Shown here in pieces: positions 1-9,813 of a stretch of DNA of 64,000 nt. The position numbers were made by a program, and so were the translations under genes. Source of the DNA: Megamerina dolium (lineage: Eukaryota; Arthropoda; Insecta; Diptera; Megamerinidae). The DNA is taken from NCBI GenBank assembly GCA_963854835.1, contig OY978526.1, positions 47,335,140-47,399,139 on the forward strand, given 5' to 3'. Each line of letters starts with the position of its first letter. Position 1 is the stretch's first letter. Under the pieces are notes generated by a model. It did not search any database and was not told the DNA's origin. It was given only the letters and a program-made list of their open reading frames with translations.

Positions 1-844
1 GTTTTTTTAATATTAGTTATAGGAAAACTAAAAACGCAATCGAGGTGCGGTTTGTTGCATTCAACTTGTTTATTTAAATACATTTAACACTAATTTTACT
101 GAAAATTTACTGTCTTCGATTTGACCGTGACTTGACCTTGAAGTGTCCCTTGCAAAAAATGCATACACAAATGGTTGACACGATTTAGCTCATGAAAATC
201 GTCTGAAACAAAAAAACCAAAATGATTTAATTTTTTTATCACCTTGGCTATCGTTTGACAGATGGCATTTTCAAAATTTGAAAATTTCGCAGAACAAGCA
301 ACTTTAAAAAAAAAAATTTTTTTTTTAATGTTTTCGGGGTTAAAAACATCTGTAAAAATTCTTTAAATAAAAAAAAACTAAAAAGTATCTGTCAGACGAT
401 AGCCACATGTTTTTCACAAATTTTGATATATAATTTCAATCAATCAATCAATTAGTTTTCGAGATATCATGTCAATCAGTTACAAAAACGCAACTTTTGG
501 GAAATCGCATTTAAAGATATTCATGTATATAACAAGCGGGATGTTTCCGACGTTAAATTTTCTTTCAAACTGAATGGACCGAAAATTTTATCATGCATAA
601 CAGAGATTACATAGATACAGATACATCAGGTATTCGATAGAACGTTAGATAACTTTAGAAAAACGCGATGGGCCAGCTTTTAGGTGGTCGCGAAGAGCGC
701 TGCGATAAGAGCACGCGTAACTGTCTTCGACGGCTCGGAAAAACTAGAAATAATAAGATTTCAATTATATCCTTTTAAGGGTATATTCCTAACACCTTCT
801 GGGTTGGAAAATTGAAAAAAAAAAATCGAATTTTTTGAACCAAC
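1..844. other. Intergenic, no gene seen
   Basis: AT-rich sequence with homopolymer A/T runs and no credible coding frame. The only structure I see is a pair of 18-bp inverted arms listed separately. Confidence 0.6.
246..404. repeat. Short inverted repeat, 18-bp arms
   Basis: Arm 246-263 reads GGCTATCGTTTGACAGAT and arm 387-404 is its reverse complement with one mismatch. The roughly 120 bp between them is A/T homopolymer rich. It could be a small MITE or a chance hairpin; no clear target duplication was found. Confidence 0.45.
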
Positions 845-2030
845 AAGGTAGAAGACCCCCTTAAATTGAAGGTTTTATTTAGCATAGTTAGAATGATCCG
901 ATTTAGGTCAAATATGCACTATTTTGTTCGATAACCTGTTGCCATGTTGAGGGTAGTTTTTTAATGCCACTCTAACAGAAATCTTCGTCCGTATTGGGAA
1001 AAAACTGGGACAGTCGATTTTCACAAGCTTCTCTTGAGGCGAATTTTTCACCAGCAATATCATTCGCCATAGACTGGAACAGGTAGTAGTGACTTGGTGC
1101 CAGGTCCGGACTACAAGGTGGATGCATAAGAACCTCCCAACCTAACTCCCGGAACTTCTGGCGAGTCACTATCGATATGTGCGACACAATTCCTCTCCTA
1201 TTGGCTAAAGCTGGCCGCTTTTGGGCGATTGCTTCCTTCAGACGGTCCAGTTGTTGACTGTACAGGTTCGAAGTAAGACTCTGGCCGTAGGGGAGCAGCT
1301 CATAGTATATGATTCTTTGCCAATCCCTCCAAACACATAGCAAAACCTTCCTGACCGTCAATCCTGGCTTGGCTACCGTTTGCACCGGCTAACCGCGATT
1401 CGACCACGACCGTTTTCGCTTGACGTTGTAGTAAGGGACCCACTTTTCATCACCAGTAACCATCCTCTTCAGAAATGGATCGATTTTGTTGCGATTCAGC
1501 AGCGATTCGCAGATGGAAATTCGATCCATGAGGTTTTCTTGCGTTAACTCGTATGGCACCCATACATCGAGCTTCTTTTTGTATACAGACTTATTTAAAT
1601 GGTTCTAAACGAATTTTTGTGCAATATTTAGCTCCTGGCCAATAGAAACAGTGCTTACAAGACGGTCAGACTCGACGATTTCCATTATTTTACCGGTTTT
1701 TTCGACAATTGGTCTTCCAGAGCGTGGTGCATCTTTGACGGAACGGAATCGACTGGTTGTTACAGCATCAGGATCATAAACACTATTCACATTTTTAGCC
1801 GTCTGGCTTGAGATTTCGCCTTTATCGAAGAAAAACTGTAAAATTCTCTTTACTGGTGTCCATCTTTAACGTGTGCTCAAACAATACTGAGTCAAGCAAT
1901 CACAAAACTACCTGAAAAGTTTATTTAGTACAAAATCCTATCTGTCTAAGGCCATCTAGCGTAACCCGATTGCACTTATACACCGAGATACAGATTACTA
2001 AAGCCATATATTGGAATATTCTTTTTACTA
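845..2030 (-). mobile_element. mariner relic, mauritiana type, copy 1
   Basis: A DD34D mariner copy on the minus strand. Its ends were placed by comparison with the related copies near 7150-8145 and 45430-46045: the 5' untranslated part (about 1880-2030) and the 3' end (about 845-930) match them. Exact termini and TA duplications are not clear. The coding part is broken, as described for the pseudogene inside it. Confidence 0.8.
968..1865 (-). pseudogene. mariner transposase remnant
   Basis: Two minus-strand blocks survive. The upstream one (about 1605-1855) holds the linker after the HTH, and the downstream one (968-1385) holds the catalytic core from the QTVAKPGLT stretch onward. The core ends with HPPCSPDLAPSHYYLF, where the family has an Asp at the third catalytic position and this copy has His. 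The block that normally carries the second Asp (HDNARPHTS) is deleted, leaving NRRGIVSHIS. The two blocks lie in different frames. Intact family members are about 345 residues. The catalytic loss is read from the sequence; the subfamily is a judgement from memory of mauritiana-type mariners. Confidence 0.82.
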
Positions 2031-2040
2031 CACCTTATAT

Positions 2041-2280
2041 GTAGCTACAATATGTATATCAGGGTGGGTCAACTATATATGGCGAAAAAATCGTTACAAA
2101 ATTGTCTAGTAAGACATGTTTGGCTCTAGCGAGCAAAACTGAAAAGGTATTGAAAAACGGTATTGAAATGTGCGTTAGAAAGCCTGTTTATCTGGCTACA
2201 TTTTCACTATAGATCGTTTTGCTGTATCTTGTCATGCTGCCGAGCTATAGCCGAAAAACCAAAACAACTTTTTTAACTAT
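2041..2280. other. Intergenic, no gene seen
   Basis: Short AT-rich spacer between the mariner relic and a perfect hairpin. Nothing recognisable. Confidence 0.5.
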
Positions 2281-2304
2281 TTTTACCCCACTAATGGGGT
2301 AAAA
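2281..2304. repeat. Perfect 10-bp hairpin
   Basis: TTTTACCCCA, loop CTAA, then TGGGGTAAAA. CTAGT follows at once. Helitron 3' ends have a hairpin and then CTRR, but usually with about 10 nt between them, so this is only suggestive. Confidence 0.5.
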
Positions 2305-2329
2305 CTAGTCAACATTTCTGTATGCTGTA

Positions 2330-2720
2330 AATGAACGAAAAAAGTGAGAAAAACGCGAGTTGGACGCGAGTCTGTGCTGCAGTTAGGAACATCCTGTTCG
2401 TCGCCACGACCACGACCACGACCGGCGATTTTTTTTTTGTCTTTCTTCGGCAGCTGTCTCCTGACGACTCGAAGTTCTCCATACACTCACTGCAGGTCAA
2501 GATCGCCGTTGATCGTCGCTTTTGCCCGCGATTCGTCTTTTTTCTTGGCGGCGCTGATGGCAATGGCAGTGCAGACTCGATCGTTGTGCTCAAATCTGCC
2601 TCAAAAGCTGCGTAAAATCGCTTTCTATGCCATTCTTTGCCATTGTGTCATCCAATTCGACATAAGCAGCAACTTCTTGTTCGGAAATGGATTCTTCTTC
2701 ATTTTCTTCAGCGTTTGAAT
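2330..2720 (-). pseudogene. Possible pogo/Tigger-type transposase C-terminus
   Basis: The minus strand reads an acidic stretch (glutamate-rich, about 2720-2670), then SALPLPSAPPRKKTNRGQKR followed by RSTAILTCSECMENFE, then a Lys-rich tail. The K-R-x-S/T-A-I-L-T motif followed by a basic tail is characteristic of the C-terminal end of pogo/Tigger-type (DDE_1) transposases as I know them. The frame is interrupted between the acidic part and this motif, and no catalytic core is present. It could instead be an unrelated low-complexity basic ORF. The plus-strand frames here look like shadows. Confidence 0.33.
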
Positions 2721-3246
2721 ACGAAGACCATTATTTGGTTAATTTCCACACAAAGTCATTGTTATGGTCGACATATACCCTGAAATATGACTGTGAGTTC
2801 GGCATATTTAATTTGGTTTTACATTAAGGCACCTCTCAATTAACAACAGCAAATTTTAGAAAATCTTAGAGAATACACTAACTTTTTAGTCGATAGAAAT
2901 ATTGTTAAGGAATGAGCTGAATTATATGTTTGATATAGCTTTTTATATGATATGTTTGAGATAGCATTTTATGTAATGTGTTTGATATAACGTTTTGTGG
3001 AATGTAACTTGCTCACGTTGTTAACCATTGTACTGTTGTTGGTGTTTCTCATGCTGATTTTTGTACATATACGCGTATATATAAGTCGAGTGTCGGAATC
3101 GAAGTGATTGAAGAAATTGTTCCAATAAAACCTTGTACGGATGATTTCTGAAAAGATTTATCCAAATTTTTTAGATTCCAGAATTAAATTTCAAAATTAA
3201 TTTATCGATACCAAAGCCATTAGAAATTTCTATTGATAAAAATAAA
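2721..3246. other. LTR-like promoter and poly(A) stretch, otherwise empty
   Basis: About three imperfect 28-bp direct repeats of the TGTTTGATATA type lie at 2928-3004. A TATA box (TATATATAAG, about 3076-3085) is followed by AATAAA at 3124-3129. This TATA plus closely spaced poly(A) signal is the layout of an LTR U3-R region, so a solo LTR is possible. I could not define TG...CA ends or a target duplication. Confidence 0.3.
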
Positions 3247-3606
3247 TGGGTGCCGTAGCTCAGTGGTTAGTGTGTTCGCCTTCTGATCTGTAGGTCGTGG
3301 TTCAATACCCGGCTGATGCATAACAAATTTAATATCGAAAAGATTTTTCTTTCGAACGGTATCCACCTGTCGGCAAGCAATTGGCAATTCTTCCGACAGT
3401 AACAACTTGCCATGAAAAAGCTTCTAAAAAGAACTCTGTGACAAAGCTCAGAAAAAAGTGGTGTCACAAGTGTTCTGCCGTTCGGAACCGTCTAAAATAA
3501 ATAGGTCCATTCTAATATTGTCCAAAATTTAAGACGCACAACAGTAATGGAAGAGAAGCTCGGCCAATGAGCCCTTTGGGGCTTTAAGTGCCACATATTT
3601 ATTTTT
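3247..3606 (+). repeat. tRNA-headed SINE, copy 1 (full length)
   Basis: The reference copy for a SINE family found at least ten times in this window. The head starts GGGTGCCGTAGCTCAGTGG, with a pol III A-box-like TAGCTCAGTGGTTAG and a B-box-like GGTTCAATACCC, so it is tRNA-derived. An unrelated body of about 250 bp follows. The 3' end has a small hairpin (GAGCCC TTTG GGGCTT) and a tail of ATTT units. Such tails are copied by a partner LINE reverse transcriptase, which is not identified here. The cloverleaf is not intact, so this is not a functional tRNA gene. Confidence 0.85.
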
Positions 3607-4706
3607 ATTTTTTTAAAAATAGCTTCTTAAGATGGAGAGCACAAAGTAAATGCTTATATAAACGACAGGTTATATTATTTCGCGTTACGTTAAATCATAT
3701 GTAAATATACTTAATTTATATTAAGTATAATTTTTCTCAAACATCCCAATCATTAATTTGTATTTTTTCCAATTCTGCTAATTTTCGACATTTTTTTTTT
3801 GTTGTTGTTAACAATAACATGCTGATTGATTTACGGCCTTTACACGATGACTTGTTTGATGCGTTCATACAACAATGTGAGTAAACCTTATAAAATTATA
3901 CGGTCTATATGCTTATACGATTGCATGAATCGCACAAATAATTCGAAATCATTCCAAAATGGTCATTTTCTTAAATCACTTTTACAAATGATATCAATAA
4001 AGACAATATCTTTTACATGACCGTATCACGGCGAGAAAATAACGAAAGGAAAGCAGAAACACAGACGATTTGATTATTATAGCAATTTGCGACACATCAA
4101 AGAATAGTGAAGGTAGAAGGCAAGAACAACAAGAAAACGATTTGCCGCTACAAAATAATTTCATCACAATTCGAAGAATTAACCAACAATATTCGACTAA
4201 AAGACATGAAAATATATAAAACGAAATTGAACGATACAGAAGAATGTGAATAGTCTTATGACAAGATATTTGTGCAATAAACAGAATATGCAATAAGCAA
4301 TCTGTGTGCATCTGTGTATGTGTATTGCTACAAAATCATAAAAATCCAATCGGAATGTCAATTCGATATCGACTTGCCTTTTGAAAACATCTTGAGGAAA
4401 ATATGTTTCTTTGTAGAAATATAATATATAAAGAAGGAATAGCGCACCGTTGTTTTGAAAAATATATTTTCGTCTTTTATAGATGATGTTGCAATCCGTA
4501 TAAGAATATACGAGTATGTTTTTAGCCAATTTTATGAACGGATGAGATGCCAAGCAATAAGAAATAAGGGTAAATGAGAAATTGATTGAATTGATTGAGG
4601 TAGATCAGTAAATAATTGATTGTTTTTGAAAATGTAATGTTGAGTGCTGCTGCAAGTACGATTACACTTAAATAAATGTATATGTATCACGTACTAAACA
4701 TCTTAC
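3607..4706. other. Intergenic, no gene seen
   Basis: AT-rich. Several frames of 60-118 codons are open on the minus strand (3994-4553), but their composition is what AT-rich DNA gives by chance and they resemble nothing I know. Confidence 0.55.
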
Positions 4707-6600
4707 AAAATTTTTTATTTTTTTTTTTTCATTTTCTTCTATTTATTGTATCGTTCTTACGAAACTAACAATAATTATACAAATCTTATATACTAAAAAA
4801 TACATTTTGTTGATTCTACACCAATGTGTAGAATTATTCAAATAACTTAAAGCAAACAAATATAACATGTGATTTCATGAAGGATATATATAATAGTAAT
4901 GAGAGATTATGTGAAAGATATATTTAAAACATTTTTCCTTTTTAGTCTTTTAATATATTTAAGCTTAAGGAGCTCTCTCGCTAGAGTATTAGGATGATTA
5001 CTTAGTCGTTCAGAGTAACGTTGGCAATGTTTCCCTATGTCTATTTTAATAGTGCCAATCTGTAAGTCCTTGTGTATATTTGTGTTACTGATGTAGCAAG
5101 GAGCTCGGCAAAGACGTCTAAGGATTTTAGATTGAACACGCTGAATTTTCTCAATATTAGAGTTTGAAGAAGTGCCCCAAAGCTGAATGCCGTAGCTCCA
5201 AATTGGTTTAATGGTGGACTTGAATATAAGCATTTTATTATGAAGTGACAATTTCGAGGCGTTTCCAATCAACCAATGAAGATTGGCTGCTTTTAATTTA
5301 GCATGCGATTGCTTTGTTTCAATGTGCTTCTTCCAGGTTAGCCTTCTATCGAGATGAAAGCCTAGATAGATCACTTCGTTTTTTGTGGTATTTTTTGACC
5401 ATTAATTTGTAGTTGAGGGCATGATTTTCTATTCAACGTGAAAGTCATATGGAAGCATTTTGATTCGTTGATTCTAATACGCCATGTCTCCAGTCAGTGT
5501 TGTACTCTTTTTAAGTGACTTTGCAGTTTTTCTGACGCTTTACTGGGATTATCATCGACGCTCAAGATTGCTGTATCGTCTGCAAAAGTTGATGTGAAAA
5601 GATTGCCATTTGTTGGTATATCTGAACTGTAGATTAGATATAAAAAGAGACCTAAGACGCTTCCTTGCTGGACCCCAGCCATTATCGTACGTGTTTGAGT
5701 TAAATACGATCTTTGTTTAACCATAAATTTCCTATTCAACAGATAGCTCTTTAATATTTTGCAAATGTTATCTGGAAAGAGACAACCGATTTTGTGAAGT
5801 AGGCCAACATGCCAAACCTTATCAAAAGCTTGTGCGACGTCCAGAAATACTGCTGAGCAGTACTGCTTTGCTTCGAACGCTTTTGTAATGTTAGATACTA
5901 TTCTGTGAACTTGTTCTACTGTACCATGTTTTGCTATGAACCCAAATTGATGCAACGGTATAATGTTATTTGCTTCAACAATTAGCTGTATCTTCAACAT
6001 TAATAGTTTTTCAAACACTTTGGATAGAATAGGCAGCAGGCTAATAGACCTGTACGACGATACATTAGTTGAATCTTTTCCAGGTTTTGCAATCATAATT
6101 ATTTGGGAAATTTTCCATGCTGAGAGGAAATAACAAAGGCGTGGTATTGCATTCATTATGTGTAACAGCTGTTTTACTGCAATTTGAGGTAGCTCCACGA
6201 TTATTTTGGCACTTATTTTATCATACCCTGCAGCTTTTATGACGTTTAGTTCATTTATGATTTTGTTAAGTTCCTTTAAAGAAAATCTCACTAAGGTAGT
6301 AGAGCTGTTATTGGTCATGATTGGTAATCCTCCATCTCTTGTAGATTCATTTGCAAATCTTGATCGCTTCTTGCCCATGATCTATCTGGCATTCGTATTG
6401 GAGCCTCTCTTATTATCGGACACTTTACACCTTTGACTGCTTTCCACAGAGAATAATCTGTATCTTTTGTTGCAGCAAGATTACTAATATATACATTTAA
6501 AGGTCTCTCTTCGGCTTCTTTTAAGATTCTTTTAAGTGTTTTAAGTGTTTTAGGCTGCCAATTTTACAAAATGCCACGAAAACTTTAAATTCTCTTATGT
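4707..6600 (-). mobile_element. Jockey-clade LINE, 5'-truncated, copy 1
   Basis: A non-LTR retrotransposon on the minus strand. The A-tail shows as a T-run near 4713-4730. The preserved part starts inside the linker between endonuclease and reverse transcriptase (DYSLWKAVKG, near 6440-6470) and runs to the end of ORF2. No endonuclease domain is left. 5' truncation of this kind is normal for LINE insertion by target-primed reverse transcription. Confidence 0.88.
4907..6560 (-). pseudogene. Jockey reverse transcriptase, broken
   Basis: Main block 5494-6378 carries RT motifs in order: KAAGYDKISAKII, SYRSISLLPILSKVFEKLL, the HQFGF block, VFLDVAQAFDKVWH, GVQQGSVLG, and FADDTAIL, the catalytic Asp pair. 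The second block 4907-5374 is the thumb/C-terminus with YLGFHLDRRLTWKKHI and the W-x-x-x-I-Q-L-W-G motif, ending KRKNVLN. A frame break lies between 5374 and 5494 and another near 6380. The enzyme would copy LINE RNA into DNA at a nicked chromosomal target; this copy cannot make a whole protein. The clade call rests on resemblance to Drosophila jockey-type ORF2. Confidence 0.87.
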
Positions 6601-7145
6601 TCTTCTCACTAAAAAGTAATTGAAAGAAGTTGACAAGTAGGGTACCGTCGGGTGGATTGAGCCACCACTCTTGTTAAATTTTTTAATTGCGGGTTTCGAA
6701 GAAAGAAAACACTTTTCGATATGATGAGCAGTCAATGTGCTTTATTTTCAATTTTTTCAATATCATTTATTTATAGAAAATTTCTCGTCACACAATGAAG
6801 AAGGCTCTTTTTGAGTTATTATTATGACTCCTCTTAGAGGCGGGTTTCCCATAATACACGCTTATCCTCTCGCCAATATCACAATTATTACAGGCTTTGT
6901 GGACAATTTAAAAATGAACTTTAAAGTGAATTTCTATCTGGGCATTTCATAAATTTCAATTAAAAATTTCTTTTTCAAGTGTTTCAGTTTCTGAAATAGT
7001 TCTTGGATTTTATACCAAAAATTTATTGTAGTAAAGTTCTTATTATCACTTTTGAGACTTACTTGTAAAAAAGCCCCTTTTCAAAAATTATTTTCAATAT
7101 ATAAACTGTATATAAACCTTTTTTCCTTCTATATTCTTTCCACAT
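6601..7145. other. Intergenic, no gene seen
   Basis: AT-rich spacer between the Jockey relic and mariner copy 2. I see no coding or repeat signal. Confidence 0.5.
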
Positions 7146-8145
7146 ATAATAAATGTTTCCAATAGATGGATTCAGTAATCTTTATCTCGCTTTGTATAAG
7201 TGTCATCAGGCTACGCTAGATGGTATTAGAAAAATAAGAGTTGGTCCTACCAAAAATTTCATCCATATTTTATAGATTTCAGCCATATTTTATAGATTTT
7301 CTTCTGTAAAAACGAAGACTTAAGGCAGCTGAAAATATAAATAAGCCAATACTGCCACAACCAAAGATGAACCACGTTATGGAAAGCCAGTTGTCGAACA
7401 TTTTGATGGAAATCGTCGAGGACGACCGTCATGTTTCAATTGCTCAGCAGCTAAGCATTGCACAAAAACCATTTGGAATTTGAATAAGGGTGGATACAAA
7501 AAGAAAGCCTCATGGACCGTATTTCCATCAGCGAATTGATGCTGAATCGCAACAAAAGCGACCCATTTTTGAAGCGGGTGGGGACTGGTGATGGATAATG
7601 GTTCGCTTACGATAACGGCAGGTTAAAACAGTTGTGGTTGCATTGCGTTGAACCTTCGCAAATGATAGCCAAGTCAGAATTGACATTCAGAAAGGTTTTG
7701 CTGTGTGTTTGGTGGAATTTTTAGGGAATCAGCTACTGTATGCTCTTAATTCGAACTTGCACTGTGAACAATTGCACCGGCTGAAGGAAACACACGTCAA
7801 GAAGCGTTTAGCTTTGGCCAGTAGCTGAAGAAATATGATCCACCAGGACAATGCCAGGCCACACACATCGAAAGCGACTCGCCAGAAGCTTCATATTGTT
7901 TATATGCGCCCATCTTATAGTCTAGACCTGGTACCAAATGAGTACTACCTATTTTTATTATTGACGACTGATTTTGCTAGTAAGAAATTCGCCTCAAGCG
8001 AAAGGTCCCTGTTTCTTGCAAATGGGCATAGGCAATGAGCTGTCGAACAAAACGATATATATTTGACCTAAATGGGATCATTCTAACTATACTAAATAAA
8101 GCTTTCAATTGCATGCAAAAATAATTGAAAGCTTTTTACTAAGTA
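7146..8145 (+). mobile_element. mariner relic, mauritiana type, copy 2
   Basis: Plus-strand relative of the copy at 845-2030. The 5' leader (TTTCCAATAGATGG... to TACGCTAGATGG, 7154-7226) and the 3' end (ACTAAATAAAGCTTTCAATT, 8089-8108) align with it. Inside are degenerate transposase codons, including HQDNARPHTSKAT at about 7834-7873, which holds the second catalytic Asp, then SYSLDLVPNEYYLF, where the third Asp is replaced by Glu/Asn context. Many stops and frame breaks; the HTH region is missing. Confidence 0.8.
7835..8038 (+). pseudogene. mariner transposase core fragment
   Basis: About 67 codons with MIHQDNARPHTSKATRQKL and then YSLDLVPNEYYLF. In intact mariners this segment holds the second and third catalytic acids (DD34D). 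Here the SPDLAPSD signature has decayed to SLDLVPNE. Upstream pieces of the same gene (about 7360-7830) are in other frames. Confidence 0.75.
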
Positions 8146-8170
8146 TACAACTTATATGTTTGTTTCCAGT

Positions 8171-8293
8171 ATGAACTTTAGTTTTGTAATCCCTTTGCTA
8201 TGGTGCGGAGGCTTAATAACAGTGGCCATGCTGGTGGATTTGGACAACCTCGATTGGCCATGTTTGGTGGGTTCAACCAGATCACCACTATAA
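8171..8293 (+). other. Small open frame upstream of a TATA box
   Basis: A 40-codon ATG frame with a very hydrophobic start (MNFSFVIPLLWCGGLITVAM), ending at the TAA that is part of a TATAAAA box. It resembles a signal peptide, but chance is fully possible at this length. I do not recognise it. Confidence 0.15.
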
Positions 8294-8323
8294 AATCCAG
8301 GAGCGTCTGGTATCATATTCCAC
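8289..8323 (+). promoter_or_regulatory. Candidate TATA promoter
   Basis: TATAAAA at 8290-8296 is followed about 25-30 bp later by a pyrimidine/A-rich initiator-like stretch (GGTATCATATTCC). It lies about 75 bp before a well-placed ATG (AGCCATGCGG, ATG at 8366). The spacing matches small insect secreted-peptide genes. Inference only. Confidence 0.3.
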
Positions 8324-8365
8324 AAGAATCAAAACATTCAATATCTCTTTCAACTAATCATTAGC

Positions 8366-8467
8366 CATGCGGATATTTATGAATTTTCCGGTATTTTAAT
8401 TAATTTTGTAGCAGCAGCATGTTTACGAGTAGGAAATAAACGTAAATTTGTTCAAGACAATTATTAA
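8366..8467 (+). pseudogene. Possible small secreted-peptide gene, frameshifted
   Basis: From the ATG at about 8366 the frame reads MRIFMNFPVF and stops. One frame over, the same stretch continues through a hydrophobic run (ILINFVAAACLRVG) and then a basic end (NKRKFVQDNY, stop near 8467). A single-base shift would join them into a signal-peptide-like product of about 33 residues. The short 5' leader and TATA box upstream fit a small insect secreted gene (immune or seminal peptides are built this way). I recognise no family, so it may be coincidence. Confidence 0.22.
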
Positions 8468-9130
8468 GAAATGGAAACTAAAGGAAATTAAATATAACAT
8501 GATCCCTATAAGGGCGATTATTGAGAATTAATAGCCCCTGTAAATTTTTAAGAGTTTCGCGTTATTTTTGGAAGGTCTTCCTTAAGGGGTGGAGGTGAAA
8601 AATTAGTACGTTTGTGGAAAATGTTAGTATGTTGTACAATTAAATAGATATCGGTCATATATTTCAACCTCCAAGGGGTATTCTGAGCCGGATGGAGGTG
8701 AATCTTTCAAGAAAGTAAATTTTATATCGGACATTCCTAGAAGAGTGGAGATAAGGCATAAGTATCTTTTAAAGGAATATTAAGGGGATATAGTTAAGGG
8801 TAGTCGGCCATTTATTTTTGGGTTTCAGAAGCTAAGAGTCGAAGAGAAGGGAACGAATTTTGTAAATGCATCGATTTTATAGAGGACCTCCCAAAAAGAT
8901 GGCGACAAGGGGTAATTATGTTCCGCAAAAGAATTGGATACAAAATATTAACTGGGGTTAATCATAAATTTAACCCTTCAAAGGGTGAATTTTGGGTAGC
9001 TTCGATGGCATTTGTCGATTCTCTCCCATTTTTTTATCATGGACCACGATGTTGATCCCCTCCATTTCCTACCTCACGCATTTTTTGGGTAGGGGATTGC
9101 TGTACATTCAAATCGAAAAGACGCGCATAT
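8468..9130. other. Non-coding, unassigned
   Basis: Purine-rich sequence with recurring GGGG and CAAGGGGT-type words, unlike the flanks. No frame or known repeat was recognised; it may be an old non-coding transposon. Confidence 0.4.
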
Positions 9131-9412
9131 CTAAATAAAATAAATAAATATGTGGCACTTATTAAAGCCCCAAAGGGCTCATTGGCCGAGCTTCTCTTCC
9201 ATTACTGTTGTGCGTCTTAAATTTGGACAGTATTAGAAGGGACCTACTTATTTTAGCCGGTTCCGAACGGCAGAACACTTGTGACATCATTTTTTCTAAG
9301 CTTTGTCACAGAGTTCTTTTAGAAGCTTTTTCATGGCAAGTTGTTACTGTCGGAAGAATTGCCAATTGCTTGCCAACAGGTGGGTACCATTCGAAAGAAA
9401 AATCTTATCGCA
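9131..9412 (-). repeat. tRNA-headed SINE, copy 2 (5'-truncated)
   Basis: Minus-strand copy. The tail (AAATAAATAAATA) is at 9131-9150 and the 3' hairpin and body follow. It stops near the ATCGATATT block, so the tRNA-like head is missing. Confidence 0.82.
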
Positions 9413-9461
9413 TATCTCCTCAATAATAATCTTGACCACGTTTTTTATATTTATAAAAAAA

Positions 9462-9813
9462 TAAAAATAAATAAATATGTAACGCCGAAGGGTTCTTCGG
9501 CTGAGCTTCTCTTCTAGTACTGTTGTGCGTGTTAAATTTTGGATAGTATTAGATGGGACCTACTTATTTTAGCCGGTTCCGAATGGCAGAACCATTGTGC
9601 AATCATTTTTTCTGAGCTTTGTTACAGAGTTCTTTTAGAAACTTTTCATCCGCAAATTGTTATTGCTGGAAGAATTGAAAGTTGCATGCCGAAGGGTGGG
9701 TACGGTTCAAAAGAACACTCTTTTCAACATTAAATTTATGCTTTACCCGAAAATTGAACCCACGACCCACAGATCGGAAGGCCACCGCACTAACCACTGA
9801 TGAACGGCTCCCA
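9462..9813 (-). repeat. tRNA-headed SINE, copy 3
   Basis: Minus-strand, near full length and more diverged than the others. The head at 9745-9813 keeps the reverse-complemented B-box region (ATTGAACCCACGACC) and A-box. It lies 50 bp from copy 2 in the same orientation. Confidence 0.82.

Noticed and set aside
2331..2718. Plus-strand frames of 94 and 124 codons
   Set aside because: The opposite strand carries the pogo-type C-terminal pattern; the plus frames are rich in runs (Thr, Phe, Arg-Pro) arising from that repeat.
3247..3320. tRNA gene (also the equivalent heads at 22543, 31616, 45320 and 48683)
   Set aside because: A- and B-box-like words are present, but the stems do not form a cloverleaf and the same head is joined to a 250-bp body in every copy, so it is a SINE.
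3994..4553. Two overlapping minus-strand frames of 105 and 118 codons
   Set aside because: Phe/Tyr/Ile/Cys-rich composition typical of AT-rich non-coding DNA, with no motif or repeat partner.
7154..7226. Separate repeat family at the left of mariner copy 2
   Set aside because: It aligns with the 5' leader of mariner copies 1 and 3 in reverse complement, so it is part of the mariner.
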